64,000 bases of DNA. Source: Rhinopomastus cyanomelas. Its lineage: Eukaryota > Chordata > Aves > Bucerotiformes > Rhinopomastidae. Shown piece after piece: positions 47,284 through 58,372 of this stretch. Every line of letters begins with the position of its first letter. The stretch's first letter is position 1. The notes under the pieces are model-generated. The model ran no database searches, had not been told where the DNA came from, and saw only the letters and a program-made list of their open reading frames with translations. A program made the position numbers and the translations under genes. The DNA lies in contig VXBP01001090.1 of NCBI GenBank assembly GCA_013400115.1, forward strand, positions 3,165 to 67,164, read 5' to 3'.

Positions 47284-47664
47284 GTAGCTTTCCTTAACTC
47301 CAAGAGTGTAAAAATCTGTAGCGTCAGGATGGATTAAGCTTTTCCCAAGGTTCCTAACATTTTCTCGCTTGCGTACAAGGACTAGAGTTTAAGATGAAGT
47401 GCTAATTAAATCAGAGAACAGGAGAATATGCTTTCTGCTTTTAAACTGGGGAAGGGGGAAAGCCTGAAAGCAAAAAGCAAACACACTTTTAAGGTCAGGA
47501 ATTGTATGGTGTTGGGCATACAGGACTAGCAAGGGCTTTTGACTTGCAATAAACAATGCCTTCATATCCAAAGCTGTTGGAGAGCAAAGAACACCCCACA
47601 AGATCCCACCTATCACTGGCAGCAGGAATCCAGAGTCACAAGTCCTTCACTTACACAAAGCACA

Positions 47665-47848
47665 CAGAATCACAAAACATTAGGGATTGTAAGGGATCTT
47701 AGAATCACAGACCATTAGGGATTGGAAGAGACCTCAGATGATCATCCAGTCCAATCCCACTGCCACAGCAGGATCACCTAGACCAAGTCACACAGGAACA
47801 CATCCAGGCAGGTTTTAAACACCTCCAGAGAAGACGACTCACTCCAAA
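47665..47848 (-). mobile_element. CR1 3' end, group A, with duplicated terminus
   Basis: The first about 35 bp ('cacaaaacattagggattg') are repeated at 47701 ('cacagaccattagggattgg') before the element continues. Confidence 0.92.
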
Positions 47849-48217
47849 ACTTGACTCACTTCAGTGGATACTAATGCAGGACAGCTTTATGGGAGCAAGG
47901 CAAAAGCCTCAGGACTTTCCTAAGGTAAATCAGCTGTCCAAATTCTAGACCCTTCTACTTTTTACAAGCCCCACTGAATCCTGTTATCTGAAATACACTG
48001 ACATGTCAAGGATCTGAGACCATCCCAGGCAGGGGAACAATTATGTCATGTGTCTGTATAAAATATTAATGCATTAAAAACAGAGAATTCTGAGATTCTG
48101 TGAAAAACTACATCTCCACAACCTTTTCTAAACTCTATTTGGTGTCGTTTTGGGTTTTGGTGTTTGTTTATTCTATGAGTCTGGCAATGGAAGATAAGGA
48201 AGTTTTTTATTTGAAGC

Positions 48218-48366
48218 AAAGAGGGAGGTGATTGAGTCCCCATTCCTGGAGGGTTTTAAAAAAACAGTAGCTAGAGCACTTGAGGCCATGATCAAAGGGA
48301 CAGGGAGCTCATGGGCTGGACCTGATGATCCTGGAGGTCCTTGCCAGTCATGATGACTCTTATGAA
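48218..48366 (+). mobile_element. CR1 3' end, group C
   Basis: 'gattgagtccccattcc' to 'tcatgatgactcttatga'. Confidence 0.9.
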
Positions 48367-48525
48367 GCACACAGCCTCACTGTATTCTATTTTAGGCTTC
48401 CAAACAGTTTTCCTTAAACTCAGAAGCTTTAAGGAAATTGTGAAACCCTCCTCGCTCTGTTCAAGATGCAGAAAACCCCCATCCTGCCTTCAGGGTTCCA
48501 GATTCCCTAGTGGATATTGTGTGTC

Positions 48526-49455
48526 ACAGAATCACAGAACATAAGGGATAGGAAGGGACCTTGAGAGACCATCCAGTCCAATCGCCCTGCCACAGCAGGA
48601 TCCCCTAGATCCAGTTGCACAGGAACATGTCCAGGCAGGTTTGAAATGTCTCCAGAAAGGACAACTCTGCAACCTCCCTGGGCAGCCCCTTCCAGTGCTG
48701 TCACCCTTACAGTAAAGAAGTTCTTCCTCAGGTTGAGGTGGAACTTGCTGTGCTCCAACTGATACCCAGTGTCCCTTGTCCTATCACAGGGTGCAAGTGC
48801 AAACAGATTGTCTATTTCTTCTAGACACCCAGCCCTCATGGATTTATAGACAGGGATTAAGTCCCCTCGTAACCTTCTACTCTGCAAACTGAAAAGCCCC
48901 AAGTCTCTCAATCTCTCCTCATAAGGCAGGTGCTCCAGTCCCCTAATCATCCTCATAGCCCTCCACTGGACTTTCTCAACCAGATCTCTGAACTGGAGAG
49001 CCTAGAACTGGGCACAGTACTCCAGACATGTCCTCACTAGGGCAGGGTAGAGAGAGGAACCTCCCTTGATCTGCTGGACACACTTGTGGATCCATCCCAG
49101 GATTCAATTTGCCTTCTTGGCCACAAAAGCACATTGCTGCTACACAGAGAATTTGTTGTCCACAAGAACTCCAAGGTCCCTCTCCATGGAGAAGCTCTCC
49201 AGTAGATTGTCCCCCAACCTGTATAGATGCTTCTCATGACTCCTTCCCAGGTAAAGGACTCTGCACTTATTCTTAATAAACCTCATTACATTCCTCAGCT
49301 GAATCACCGAGACCACCCAGCCTCATATCATCAGCCAACTTGCTGAGGAGACACGGTCCCATCACCAGTGTAATTAACAAAGATATTAAACAAAACCCAA
49401 CTCAGCACAGAGGCCTGGGGGACACAATTGGTTACAGGTCTTGTTTCATCAGTAA
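48526..49455 (-). mobile_element. CR1, group A, about 930 bp with RT remnant
   Basis: It runs from 'gaatcacagaacataaggg' into RT. The minus-strand peptide PVTNCVPQASVLSWVLFNIF corresponds to the family's GVPQGSVLGPVLFNIF block. The FADD region is degraded. Confidence 0.93.
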
Positions 49456-49487
49456 ACACTTGTGTAGGGGGACAACAGCTCCCCAGG

Positions 49488-49545
49488 CTCAATGGCCACA
49501 CTACTCCTGACATAACCTGGGATGCCACTGGCCTTCTTGGAACTC
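49488..49545 (-). mobile_element. CR1 ORF2 scrap
   Basis: Minus-strand KKASGIPGYVRSSVA resembles the CR1 KKANGILGCIR block, displaced from its expected place in the neighbouring copy, so it is a separate fragment or rearrangement. Confidence 0.65.
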
Positions 49546-49902
49546 AGAACATCCCATCTTTGCCATTTTCCAATTCCATACAGAGTTTTCAGGGTATTTA
49601 AACTACTTGTTAACTTTGCAGGGCTCTGAAATGTACTTGAGAAACCGATCCTTTCAAATAACTCAAATCAAACATAAAAGCTCTATTAAAATGGCTCTGA
49701 AAAACAGCCTTATGTGGGAAAACTGACACCAAACATTTATCATTCTATCATTAAGCCAGCCCAGCTCATGTTAAAAACGACTCAACTGCTTGGGAAAAGC
49801 TGACCTGACAGCTCCTTTCCATGCTTTAGTGGGCAGATGTCCACATTAGGCTTGGCCCTGGTGATGCTCATCTATAGAGAGATGCCAGTGATGAAAGGAT
49901 GT

Positions 49903-49969
49903 GGCAGGGTGATTGGACTGGATGATCTTTCGAGGTTCCTTCCAATCCCTAATGTTCTGTGATTCTGTG
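49903..49969 (+). mobile_element. CR1 3' terminus, group A
   Basis: 'gactggatgatctttcgagg' to 'tgttctgtgattctgtgg'. Confidence 0.92.
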
Positions 49970-50369
49970 GACTGGGATTCTGCAGGCACAATGCACAGGC
50001 AGCTCCCATTTCCCCATCAGTACTTTATAGGCAAGTAAGTGTTTCTGAACAAGAGCATCAAACCTTAAGCTAATACTATAACATTAAATAATTTAAAAAT
50101 AGAAGATAAGCTTAAATATTTTCAAGTGTTTCAGATGTGTTTGTTTTTCAAACAGGATTAACGCTGAGGAATAGTCAGTGGTGGTGGAAATCCAGTCTTT
50201 GTGTTTAGTCGCATTATGAAACAGCTATGAAAAATTCATGTTCCTAGCGCTTCTACTTTGATGACAAACCTCTCCTTTTGCTCCATACCTCACAATTTGA
50301 AAGCCAGTCTGTTATGTAACGTAAAATGAGGGCGGCTCAGTCAGTCATAGCAAAACACTGACACTACTC

Positions 50370-50979
50370 CAGAAAACGTGTCCTGAGCTGCAGCAAAAGA
50401 AGGGACAGTCAGTGGAGGGAGGGGATTCCCCCCCTCTACTCTGCACTGCTGAGACCTCACCTGCAGTGCTATGTCCAGTTCTGGAGCCCCCAACGTCAGA
50501 AGGATGAAGAGAGAGACCCTGGAAGGGGTCCAGAGGAGAGCAACTCAAATGCTCAGAGGGCTGGAGCACCTCCTCTCTGAGGACAGGCTGAGTAAGGTGG
50601 GGTTGTTCAGCCTGGAGAAGAGGAGGCTCCCAGGTGACCTTCCAGCAGCTTTCCAGTCTCTGAAGGAAGGGGGCTCCAAGAAAGCTGGGGGAGGGCTTTT
50701 GACAGGGTGGTAGCAAGAGGACAAGGGCAAAGGGTTCCAACCTTGAAAAGGGAAGATAGAGGTTGGACATGAGGAACCGATTCTTTGCTGTAAGGGTAGG
50801 GAGGTGCTGGAACAGGTTGCCCAAGGCAGTTATAGCTGCCCCATCGCTGGCAGCGTTGAAGGGCAGGTTGTCTGGGGCCCTGAGTAACCTGCTCTACTGA
50901 AGGTGTCTCTGCCTGTGCAGCAGGGTCTGCACTGGATGATCTTTAAGGTCCTGCCACCCCAAGCCATTCTATGATTCTA
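50370..50979 (+). mobile_element. CR1 3' end, group G, about 610 bp
   Basis: 'gagctgcagcaaaagaagg' to 'agccattctatgattc'. Its 5' end lies within a few bases of the same family position as the 44205 copy. Confidence 0.95.
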
Positions 50980-51480
50980 AATCAGCGCTATTGTTAACCC
51001 AAGTTTCACATTTGTGTGGTCAGAAGAGCACTGGCAGCTCCACAGGCTTCACACAGTGTCAGCAACAGATCTGAAACAAGAAACCCGCTCATTTCACCGG
51101 CACTTCAGCTGCAGGAAAAAATCCCGCATAGCTGTGATGCTTCTCTTTGAATTTCAAATCCTAATCCCAATTCCAAATCCAGTTATGACATCAATGTGAG
51201 CCCTCTCACACAGAATGGAAGAAGGGGCAAATCCCAAAAGATCCGAGCTGCGCAGCAAAGGGTGATGTAATAGACGAAAATAGACACTTGCTCTGACAGA
51301 AGCTGCGGGCTGAGTAAATAAGAGCCTGCACAGCATTAATTTTGCATTAGCTTGCCAGGAGACACACTGATGGGGTGAGGAACTAACAATTGTGTCTTGC
51401 TTCAGGTGCTACACAACATGAAAGCCTAGCAGTGCTCATCTATACTGATAACAATAATGATAACAACACAAAATATCACA

Positions 51481-51640
51481 AGATTCACAGAATGATTGAG
51501 ACTCGAAAAGCCCTCTGAGATCATCCAGCCCAGCAGCAACACCAGAGCACTAAGGGTCACAGTCAGGCTGTCCTTCAGCATCTGCAGGGCAGGACTCCAC
51601 CACTGCCCTGGGCAGTCTATTCCAGGTGGAAGGGCTTCTA
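51481..51640 (-). mobile_element. CR1 3' end, group D
   Basis: 'tcacagaatgattgagactc' and 'agcactaagggtcacagtc'. Confidence 0.92.
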
Positions 51641-51882
51641 TTTTGTATAGAAGCTCTGCGCATTGCTCTCTGCATCATGAGATGTCATAGCAAAGGTCAA
51701 TCCAGCTGGGCAAGGCACTGTTTCATCACCAAATTCCACATATATTAGTGTTTTTAGACTGCAGTTGCTTAAGTAGCAAAACCAGGAGGCAATTTCAGTC
51801 ACAACACTGCATCAGCATTAGAGCATCGCACTGCACACCTGCAAGTGAAGTGTTAGTGGACTGCAACAGCAAGTTACCATAC

Positions 51883-51900
51883 CTGAGGTTTAGTGCATTC
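51883..51900 (-). CDS. RAPGEF2: RAPGEF2 18-nt microexon (ECTKPQ)
   Basis: This is an 18-nt exon, GAATGCACTAAACCTCAG, encoding ECTKPQ, phase 0 on both sides. It is preceded by a pyrimidine tract ending ggctctcag and followed by the donor gtatgg. It fits exactly between the exon ending RGYHT and the exon beginning LPADFTKL. From memory, the mammalian long isoform carries a similar short peptide (about ECTKSQ) at this junction; that comparison was not checked. Gene finders usually miss exons this short, and skipping it would leave the frame intact. Its position 2.8 kb from the upstream exon and 39.8 kb from the downstream one is compatible with regulated inclusion, but no regulatory motif was established. 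Confidence 0.82.
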
Positions 51901-52679
51901 CTGAGAGCCAAAATGAAATGAGTGCCACATAGGAGGGAAGGAAAAGATTAACATTATCAGACAGGCCATAGGACATCCCACCAACATGTAGAGAACATTA
52001 AAATTATGCCACTGAGGGTCTACCATCCCCTACACAAGCTCATTCTATCACAGCCAGTCATGCTGCTATGGAGAACGCTGCCTTTCATGTTGAGTACCTG
52101 AAAACCACAGACATGCAGGCTCGTTTCAGCTCTGCATTTCTCTCTGTGTTTTCACAAAGAGACAGAAAACTTCCTTCAGAAAAGACTTCTAGAACTTTCT
52201 GAAGAAAATAAAGAACAGTAATTCCACTTGGAGCTGCAGATTTAGGGTAAAAACTAAATAAAGTTGCACATTCGGTGATGATTTTGAAGATGCTGTGAAA
52301 GTAGGTTGAGTACTTTCAACCTCCTTAACACCTAAACCAGAACACAACCACAATGAAGAGCTTGCAAACATGTTATCAATTCAATTTAACCTTGTATTTA
52401 TGGCAATACCTGAACCCCAGCATTTTTAATGCTTCTTTCTTCATTTACCCAAACCCAAGAGGTAGAACCAAAGAGATGAGATGCTGACCAGAGTGGGTGG
52501 TCAACAAACCTACAAGATCTATGCAAATCTAATATGTTTTGAGTTCTGCGTTTCAAACAAACCCTGCTCTCTTCAGAGAGTTTTCCAAGAAATTAAGAAT
52601 AAAAAGATGAGGTCAAAGGACATAAAATAGAAGACGAACACAGCCTCTGTCATGTGCAGCTCAAGCAGTAAAAATAATT

Positions 52680-53113
52680 GCAGAATCACAGAACATTAGG
52701 GATTGGAGGGAACCTCGAAAGATCATCCAGTTGAGTCCCCCTGCCACAGAAGGATCCCCTAGATCCATAGAATCATTAGGGATTGGAAGGTACCTCAAAA
52801 GATCATCTAGTCCAATCCCCCTAGATCCAGTTGCACAGGAACACATCCAGGAAAGTTCTAAACATATCCAAGAGGAGACTCCACAACCCTCTTGGGCAGC
52901 CCCATCCAGGGCTCTGTCACCCTCACCATGAAGAAGTTCCTTCTCACATTGATGTGGAACCTCCTCTGTTCCAGCTCACACCCGCTGCTCCTTGTCTTGT
53001 CATTAGATGACACTGAGCAAAGCCTGGCTCCAGCCTCCTGACACCCACCCTTCACATATTTATAAACATGAATGAGGTCACCTCTCAGTCTCCTTTTCTC
53101 CAAGCTAAAGAAA
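52680..53113 (-). mobile_element. CR1 3' end, group A, with duplicated terminal about 90 bp
   Basis: 'cagaatcacagaacattagg' appears first, and a second start 'atagaatcattagggattgg' occurs at 52768 after 'cccctagatcc'. The rest of the element follows once. Confidence 0.92.
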
Positions 53114-53601
53114 TGCAGACGGTTTGTAGAGAATGAATGAGAAAACAATGTGTTCAAAATCGCCAAACACCATTAAAAATAGGGATTGGGCCAGCTTGGA
53201 GAGTCACTGGACACTGTAAAACTCAGAGCTGATTTGATTGGTTTTAGGTGGAAAAAACCCCAAACCGGTCCTAGGCAGCCCATTATTACAATTAATTATA
53301 GCAAATTTTACAGTGCATTTGGCAATCTCTTCCAACTCAGTCCCGCTTGCAATGAGTTTCCCAGCACATACACAAACCCATAATGAACTTGAGAAACAGA
53401 ACAGCATACAATGGGCTTTTTGCTCTTAAGCACCACCTCGGCTCACAACAACTCACTGGTGAAGCTTACACACCCAGCAAGGACCTACGAATACCAGTGG
53501 CCCTGTGTGCAATCAAAACACCACCCTTCTCAACTGAAAACCACACTAGGACTGTTTGCTCAGCACTCCCAACACATCTAAATAACATGAACCAAAGCAG
53601 T

Positions 53602-53699
53602 ATCACAGAATCACAGAACATTAGGGATTAGAAGGAATCTCAAAAGATCATCTAGTCCAATCCCCCTGACAGAGCAGGACTAACTAGACCAAGTCATGG
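53602..53699 (-). mobile_element. CR1 3' terminus, group A
   Basis: 'gaatcacagaacattaggg' to 'ctagaccaagtcatgg'. Confidence 0.93.
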
Positions 53700-54729
53700 C
53701 CTGTAAATCCTACCAAAAACAACACTTCACTCTTGTCTTTTCAAAGCCAGCCCCATAAAACACTTCACCTTCCAACCAAGTCAACTGGCTGAATCAATGC
53801 TTTAATTCAAAGGCAATTAAAACTGCATTGAAAATTAAACCATTGCAGGCTGTTGGGTAAACAAATCCGAATTGCTGGTATAAAACATAATTATTCAGCT
53901 CATGAGGAAAAGCCCGGATAATTAACAGATGCAATCAGACATCTATGCGCCTTGAGACACACACTGAACGTACAGAGAGCTTGCAAACAAGTCAAGGAGA
54001 AAAGATGAATAAGGACGAATGGAAAAACCCTACCAGGGCATCCGAGCCAAGACGGTGTTTTACAGACGCTACAGCTCTAATCCTACAACTTTAGGTGCAT
54101 GTTAGGCAACATTCAGTCCAATGAATTTAAAGAGATTACAAAAGCGCGAAGTTCTTTATGCCCATGACTTCTTTAAAGTTCTAGCAGATTTACGGGCTTA
54201 AATAAATGAGGGCTCAAAACAACCAGCTTTCCCAGTTTTTCTTGCAACTGGAATGAACACTGAGCAACCGCACTCATCTAACAGAGCTTTTCTCCATTCA
54301 AAAGCATACCAAGTATTTTCAAGAATGGGTTTTAATTCTTCGCTTATTTTCACAGCCAGGGAAATCCTAGAAAATTCCCCAATTAAATTAAAAAGTCACA
54401 AGACCAAATGATATCCTTGATGAGGGGCAGATGACATAGCTCACTGAAACCCAAGTACAATGGGCTTTTGAGGCAGACACAAGGAAAGGTTATTTTCACA
54501 TTTAAATTCCAGATACCAGGAGGAAATGAGATATTTAACCCAGGAATTTGTCCTTTTCGGGGAACGATGGAGCCACTCACCTACTGATGGAGCAAATCCA
54601 CAGCATTTCAAGGGCAAGGCTCCCTACAGAATCACAGACTTTGTTCAGATGCCCCTCAGTTTAGCCATTTGGATTACTTCTGGTGATTTCCCTGTTTGTG
54701 TGTAGTGAACCATAACACAGCCAGCTTAC

Positions 54730-54897
54730 CGTATGGTAGCCTCGAGGTAGAGGTGGCTTCCCCACGGGATAAGGGTCAACAGTATCAATAATTGTTTGCC
54801 GCTCTCCTTTTTGGTTGATTTTCCTAAATCTCCTTCGGGATTGCCTGTGAGAAGCTTGGCGCTGGAAATACTCCTCATTTTCATCCATGTAATCGAC
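54730..54897 (-). CDS. RAPGEF2: RAPGEF2 long-isoform exon, basic linker (VDYMDENEEYF...)
   Basis: This exon is 168 nt (56 codons), phase 0 at both ends, from VDYMDENEEYFQRQ to PPLPRGYHT. The acceptor is acatctcttgcag and the donor gtaagctgg. It links the first cNMP-like domain to the serine-rich region. The arginine-rich stretch RQSRRRFRKINQKGERQTI is a highly basic linker that is also recognisable in the paralogue RAPGEF6; the flanking residues favour RAPGEF2. A group-E CR1 fragment ends about 100 bp upstream of its acceptor in the gene's direction. The reading frame is fully open with no disabling change. Confidence 0.96.
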
Positions 54898-54994
54898 CTG
54901 CAAGAGATGTAAGAGAGTGTCTTTTCTCAAAAGAACAAGATGTGCTTCTTATTAAGAACAATAAATCATTTTTTCAAAAACCAGTAGTTAGCTT

Positions 54995-55275
54995 TGAAGG
55001 GTGTCCAGTCCAAACCCCCTGCAACAAGCAGGTCCAGCACTCACTAGAAAAAAGTTTGCCCAGAGCCCCAGCCTGCCTGACCTCCACCACCTCTCTGGGC
55101 AGCCTGTTCCAGGGAACTCCCACCCTCAGATTCAACAACTTTTTCCTCCTGTCTAGCCTCAGTCTGCCCTCTTCCAGCTTCAAACCATGACCCCTCAATC
55201 CTATAATTCCCTGCCCTATTGAACAGTCCTCCTCAGCCTTCTGACAGCCCCTTTCAGGGACTGGAAAGTCTTCTA
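54995..55275 (-). mobile_element. CR1 3' end, group E
   Basis: 'ccagtccaaaccccctgcaa' to 'ggactggaaagtcttc'. The terminal 30 bp are lost. Confidence 0.92.
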
Positions 55276-55350
55276 ACATCATTTCACCGCTTACACCTTA
55301 CCAGAAGAAAACTGGTTTGAGGGAACATTTGGCAATTTTCCTACTGGGCA

Positions 55351-55427
55351 CTTCAGAGAATCATTCAGGTTGGAAAAGATCCTTGAGATCATCAGCAAGT
55401 CCAACCACTAACCCTACTCTACCAAGA
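55351..55427 (-). mobile_element. CR1 3' terminus, group B
   Basis: 'gagaatcattcaggttgg' to 'ctaaccctactctacc'; abuts a plus-strand CR1. Confidence 0.92.
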
Positions 55428-55439
55428 ACGCCGGGGAGA

Positions 55440-55737
55440 GACTTTTACTAATCTAGCAGAGACTAGCAGTGATAGCATGAGGGTTAAGTGCTTCAAACTG
55501 AAAGAAGATAGATTTATATTAGATCTAAGGAGAAAGTTCCTGACTTTGAGGGTGAGATGATGGAACAAGTTGCCCAGAGAGCTTGTGGCTGCTCCACCAT
55601 CCCTGGAAGTGTTCAAGGCCAGGTTGGATGGGGCTCTGGGCAACCAGGTCTGGTGAGAGGTGTCACTGCCCCTGGCAGAGGGTTTGAACCAGATGATTTT
55701 TAAGGTCTCTTTCAACCCAACCCATTCTATGACTGAG
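55440..55737 (+). mobile_element. CR1 3' end, group H
   Basis: 'gatagcatgagggttaag' to 'aacccattctatgactg'. Confidence 0.92.
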
Positions 55738-56785
55738 ACGCAACTCAAACAAAACATTCAGATAAGCCAGGGGCAAACACAAGGGAAAAGGGGAGGCGTA
55801 ACGGGCTGCAGAGGAGGAGCAACCCTATACAGGATTACAGAGCACTTTAGTTTGGGATATGTTTTGACAAGACTATAACACAGCCCAAGGAGCACGGCCA
55901 TGAGCAGAAAGCACAGCTTCTTATTATTGGATTCTGCACAGCACAAGGATAAGTCTACATAATTCATTCTATAACTCATGACCACAGAGGCAAAGGAGAG
56001 TACCTCTGACCAGACACACCCCAAAAGAAAATCCAGAGGTAATGAGAAAGTTCACAATAAAAGGAAAACACATCTCAATATACTATCTGTTAAACTTACA
56101 GTTCACCAGGTTAAGTCCATTATTGGCAGCAGTCTGTTTGCAGAGATGAAGAATCCAGTCAAGACAGGCAATACAACTCTTATCTGCCTCCCAGGAGCCT
56201 CTGCAAGCAGCTTGTCTCTTACACTATGCTGCTGCTTCAACAATTTCCTATCTAAGGCAAAACACCTGTTGCTATTCAATCCTGAAGCAAAACCTCTGTC
56301 ACCATCCAATTCAGATTGTCTCTTTAAGTTGCCTGCCTCCGGGAGGGTAGCCAGGGGAGTGTCCTGCCCCATGAGTATCTGACACCGGCAGTCTCTCATA
56401 AGGAAAAGGTATCATCCAGGTACCACCGCAGTTCTTAGCACTTAAGGATAGCAAACAAACAACTGGCACTTCTACTTTATTGTATTAGCTTCAAAAAAAT
56501 TAATCTCTCAGTTAGGATTGAAGAGGGATATTCACCAACCAGCCAACAGAAAAAGCTAGAATCACCTCTATTTACAATGAAATCCCAAAGCACTTCAGGA
56601 ATGGAAGTTAAAAAGCTCCTTCCCCATCAACTTGAAACACCACGATCTCCTGAGCTTCTGCAACTTTCACAGAAACTATTGCTTTTTAGACAAAGTACTT
56701 AGTGTTGCAGCCTGTATTTGAACCACCTCTACCTATAGAGAGCTTCGATAACTGCTGTTATGAACTGATCATGAGCTGTGTGACA

Positions 56786-56888
56786 GAGAATCACAGAATC
56801 AAAGAACATAAGGAATTGGAAGGGACCTCAGCAGATCATCCAGTCCAACCCCCCTGCCACAGCAGGACCACCTAGACCAAGCCGCAAG
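56786..56888 (-). mobile_element. CR1 3' terminus, group A
   Basis: 'gagaatcacagaatcaaag' to 'cacctagaccaagccgc'. Confidence 0.93.
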
Positions 56889-57487
56889 AACCAACTCCGA
56901 ACAAGACTGTGCCTGCTGATGGTGCATTTGTTCAGCGGATGCACTGGGGTAGCAACTAAAAACCTTTGAGAGCAAGTGAGCCCTCACAGACAATACTGTT
57001 CTGCCCATGGGCTACAGCAGACCCTGCTAATAAAATCACCTTTCAAAGAGTCAAATGTCTTCTGAAAGCCTGACTTGGCAGAGAATAAATGTAATTTAAA
57101 TAATCATTAATTACTTAAGAGGTAACGTGAAAGTAATACTGTGGATCTGCTCTGCTTACCTCTAAATAAAGCAGTTTTCAAAAGCTACAACCACAACCTG
57201 TTCAGCTATATTCTGCTAGCAAAAGGAAACTTGACTTTGACAAGAAATCTGCAAAAGCAACTGTAACAGCAATGTAATGAGAGATAATGAATAAAGCTAA
57301 AATGCAATAAAAGATGCCTTTTTCACTCAAAGAGCGAGTGTGAGGAACAGCCAAACAGCTACCTGTGATATTTTAGGTTCATAAAAACATCATGGATAAG
57401 GCAGAAAACTCTTGGGAGTTTATTGAAGTTGAAATGTTACCAACTCTTGGCTGTAAAACTGGAAAGCGAGCGAAGGAGAAGTCTTAC

Positions 57488-57563
57488 CACGATCATTTCC
57501 GAGGGCTCCAGGACGATGCATTCGCAGCCCCGCCGGAAACTTCCTGCAGAGCGCTTGCCGAAA
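57488..57563 (-). CDS. RAPGEF2: RAPGEF2 long-isoform exon, end of first cNMP-binding-like domain
   Basis: This 76-nt exon contributes the last base of a serine codon and 25 further codons, starting FGKRSAGSFRRGCECIVLEP and ending SEMIV. It is the C-terminal edge of the first cyclic-nucleotide-binding-like fold of RAPGEF2, a Rap1/Rap2 exchange factor of cell junctions and neurons. The acceptor is a pyrimidine-rich tract ending cccacag and the donor is gtaagac. It ends in phase 0, and the next exon begins with GTC GAT, which restores the family motif MIVVDYMDENEEY. Only the long isoform uses it. I matched it to RAPGEF2 rather than RAPGEF6 from remembered protein sequences. The preceding exon is not recognised in the remaining 6.4 kb of the window. 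Confidence 0.93.
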
Positions 57564-57864
57564 CTGTGGGACAAAAACATAACAGAACCCAGAGCTATAA
57601 ACCAAACCTAAATACATCGCTGTCTTCTCCAAGCACCGCGAAGCCTAGATGCAGCGTCCCTACCTCTGCACAGCACAGGGGCTTTCATGCCTCTGCCCTT
57701 CCACGAGTAACCGATACCCAGAGATACCAAGAGCCAGGCACTGGGTATTTACATATTGAAAAGGAGTATTTGCTAAATCTAAATAATTCTAATAAGACCA
57801 AGTGGCAATCAAGCGCAGATGCACGATTGGTTCTGAACAATGTAACAGCAGTAACCTGATCTAG

Positions 57865-57953
57865 CGAAGATGTCGCTGCCTGTGCAGGGGGAGCTGGACC
57901 TACCTGATCTTTAAGGTCCCTTCTAACCCAAACCATTCTGTAATTCTATGATC
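57865..57953 (+). mobile_element. CR1 3' terminus, G-like
   Basis: 'gatgtcgctgcctgtgcagg' to 'ctgtaattctatgatc'. Confidence 0.9.
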
Positions 57954-58202
57954 TGAGCTCCATGTAGTATCCTCTGACGTTCCAGGATTAAGTTACCCCT
58001 GCTCTGTGCATGTCTATAAAGCTCACCAGTGTTCCAAGGCAGGAGGAAAACAGCTCTCTTGCTTCACTTAGCCCGTTTTTCATTAAATAAATAAAAAAAA
58101 TAAGGACTATGAACATGAGAATGTTCTCAGACTGAACAGGTGAGAACACTCTGCCTTTGCTGACACATTCCTACCTCAGAGCAATAACAAAGAGTGATCA
58201 CT

Positions 58203-58372
58203 GAACCACAGAATCACCATGGTTGTGAAGGACCTCCAGGACCAAGTCCAGCCCTCATCCCAACAGCTCCCTAAGCCCTACACCATGGCCTCAAGTGCTC
58301 TAGCTACTTGGTTTTTAAACCCCTCCAGGACAGTGCCTCCACCACCTCCCTGGGCAGCCTGTTCCAGAGACA
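58203..58372 (-). mobile_element. CR1 3' end, group C
   Basis: 'gaaccacagaatcaccatgg' to 'gggcagcctgttccagag'. Confidence 0.92.

Larger units (their letters stand above)
12055..51882 (-). other. RAPGEF2 intron, 39.8 kb, containing the alternative first exon
   Basis: This is the long-isoform intron between the 18-nt microexon and the common exon. Besides CR1, it holds long repeat-poor stretches. In 14798-15713, 17131-17764, 20213-20753, 21078-21653, 23478-23969, 24851-26024, 26485-26952, 29033-29710, 30141-30711, 31313-32580, 33433-33897, 34603-35202, 36523-36986, 37906-38510, 38946-40547, 41451-42461, 43676-44204, 45113-45570, 47284-47664, 49970-50369, 50980-51480 and 51641-51882 I see no gene or named feature. 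18661-19147 and 22293-22911 are repeat-free with scattered homeodomain-like AT motifs. Confidence 0.85.
51901..54729 (-). other. RAPGEF2 intron, 2.8 kb
   Basis: It holds two group-A CR1s (52680-53113 and 53602-53699). 51901-52679 and 53114-53601 show nothing named. 53700-54600 is repeat-free and is discussed as a possible conserved noncoding element. Confidence 0.88.
54898..57487 (-). other. RAPGEF2 intron, 2.6 kb
   Basis: It holds CR1 fragments at 54995-55275, 55351-55427, 55440-55737 and 56786-56888. 55738-56785 and 56889-57487 contain no recognisable feature. Confidence 0.88.

Noticed and set aside
56103..56399. Minus-strand open frame of 98 codons in a non-CR1 stretch
   Set aside because: No matching family and no exon signals in phase with RAPGEF2; possibly an old unnamed repeat, but not supportable.
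57392..57859. Plus-strand open frame of 155 codons overlapping an exon
   Set aside because: It runs antisense across the RAPGEF2 exon at 57488-57563 and unrelated intron; no family recognised.
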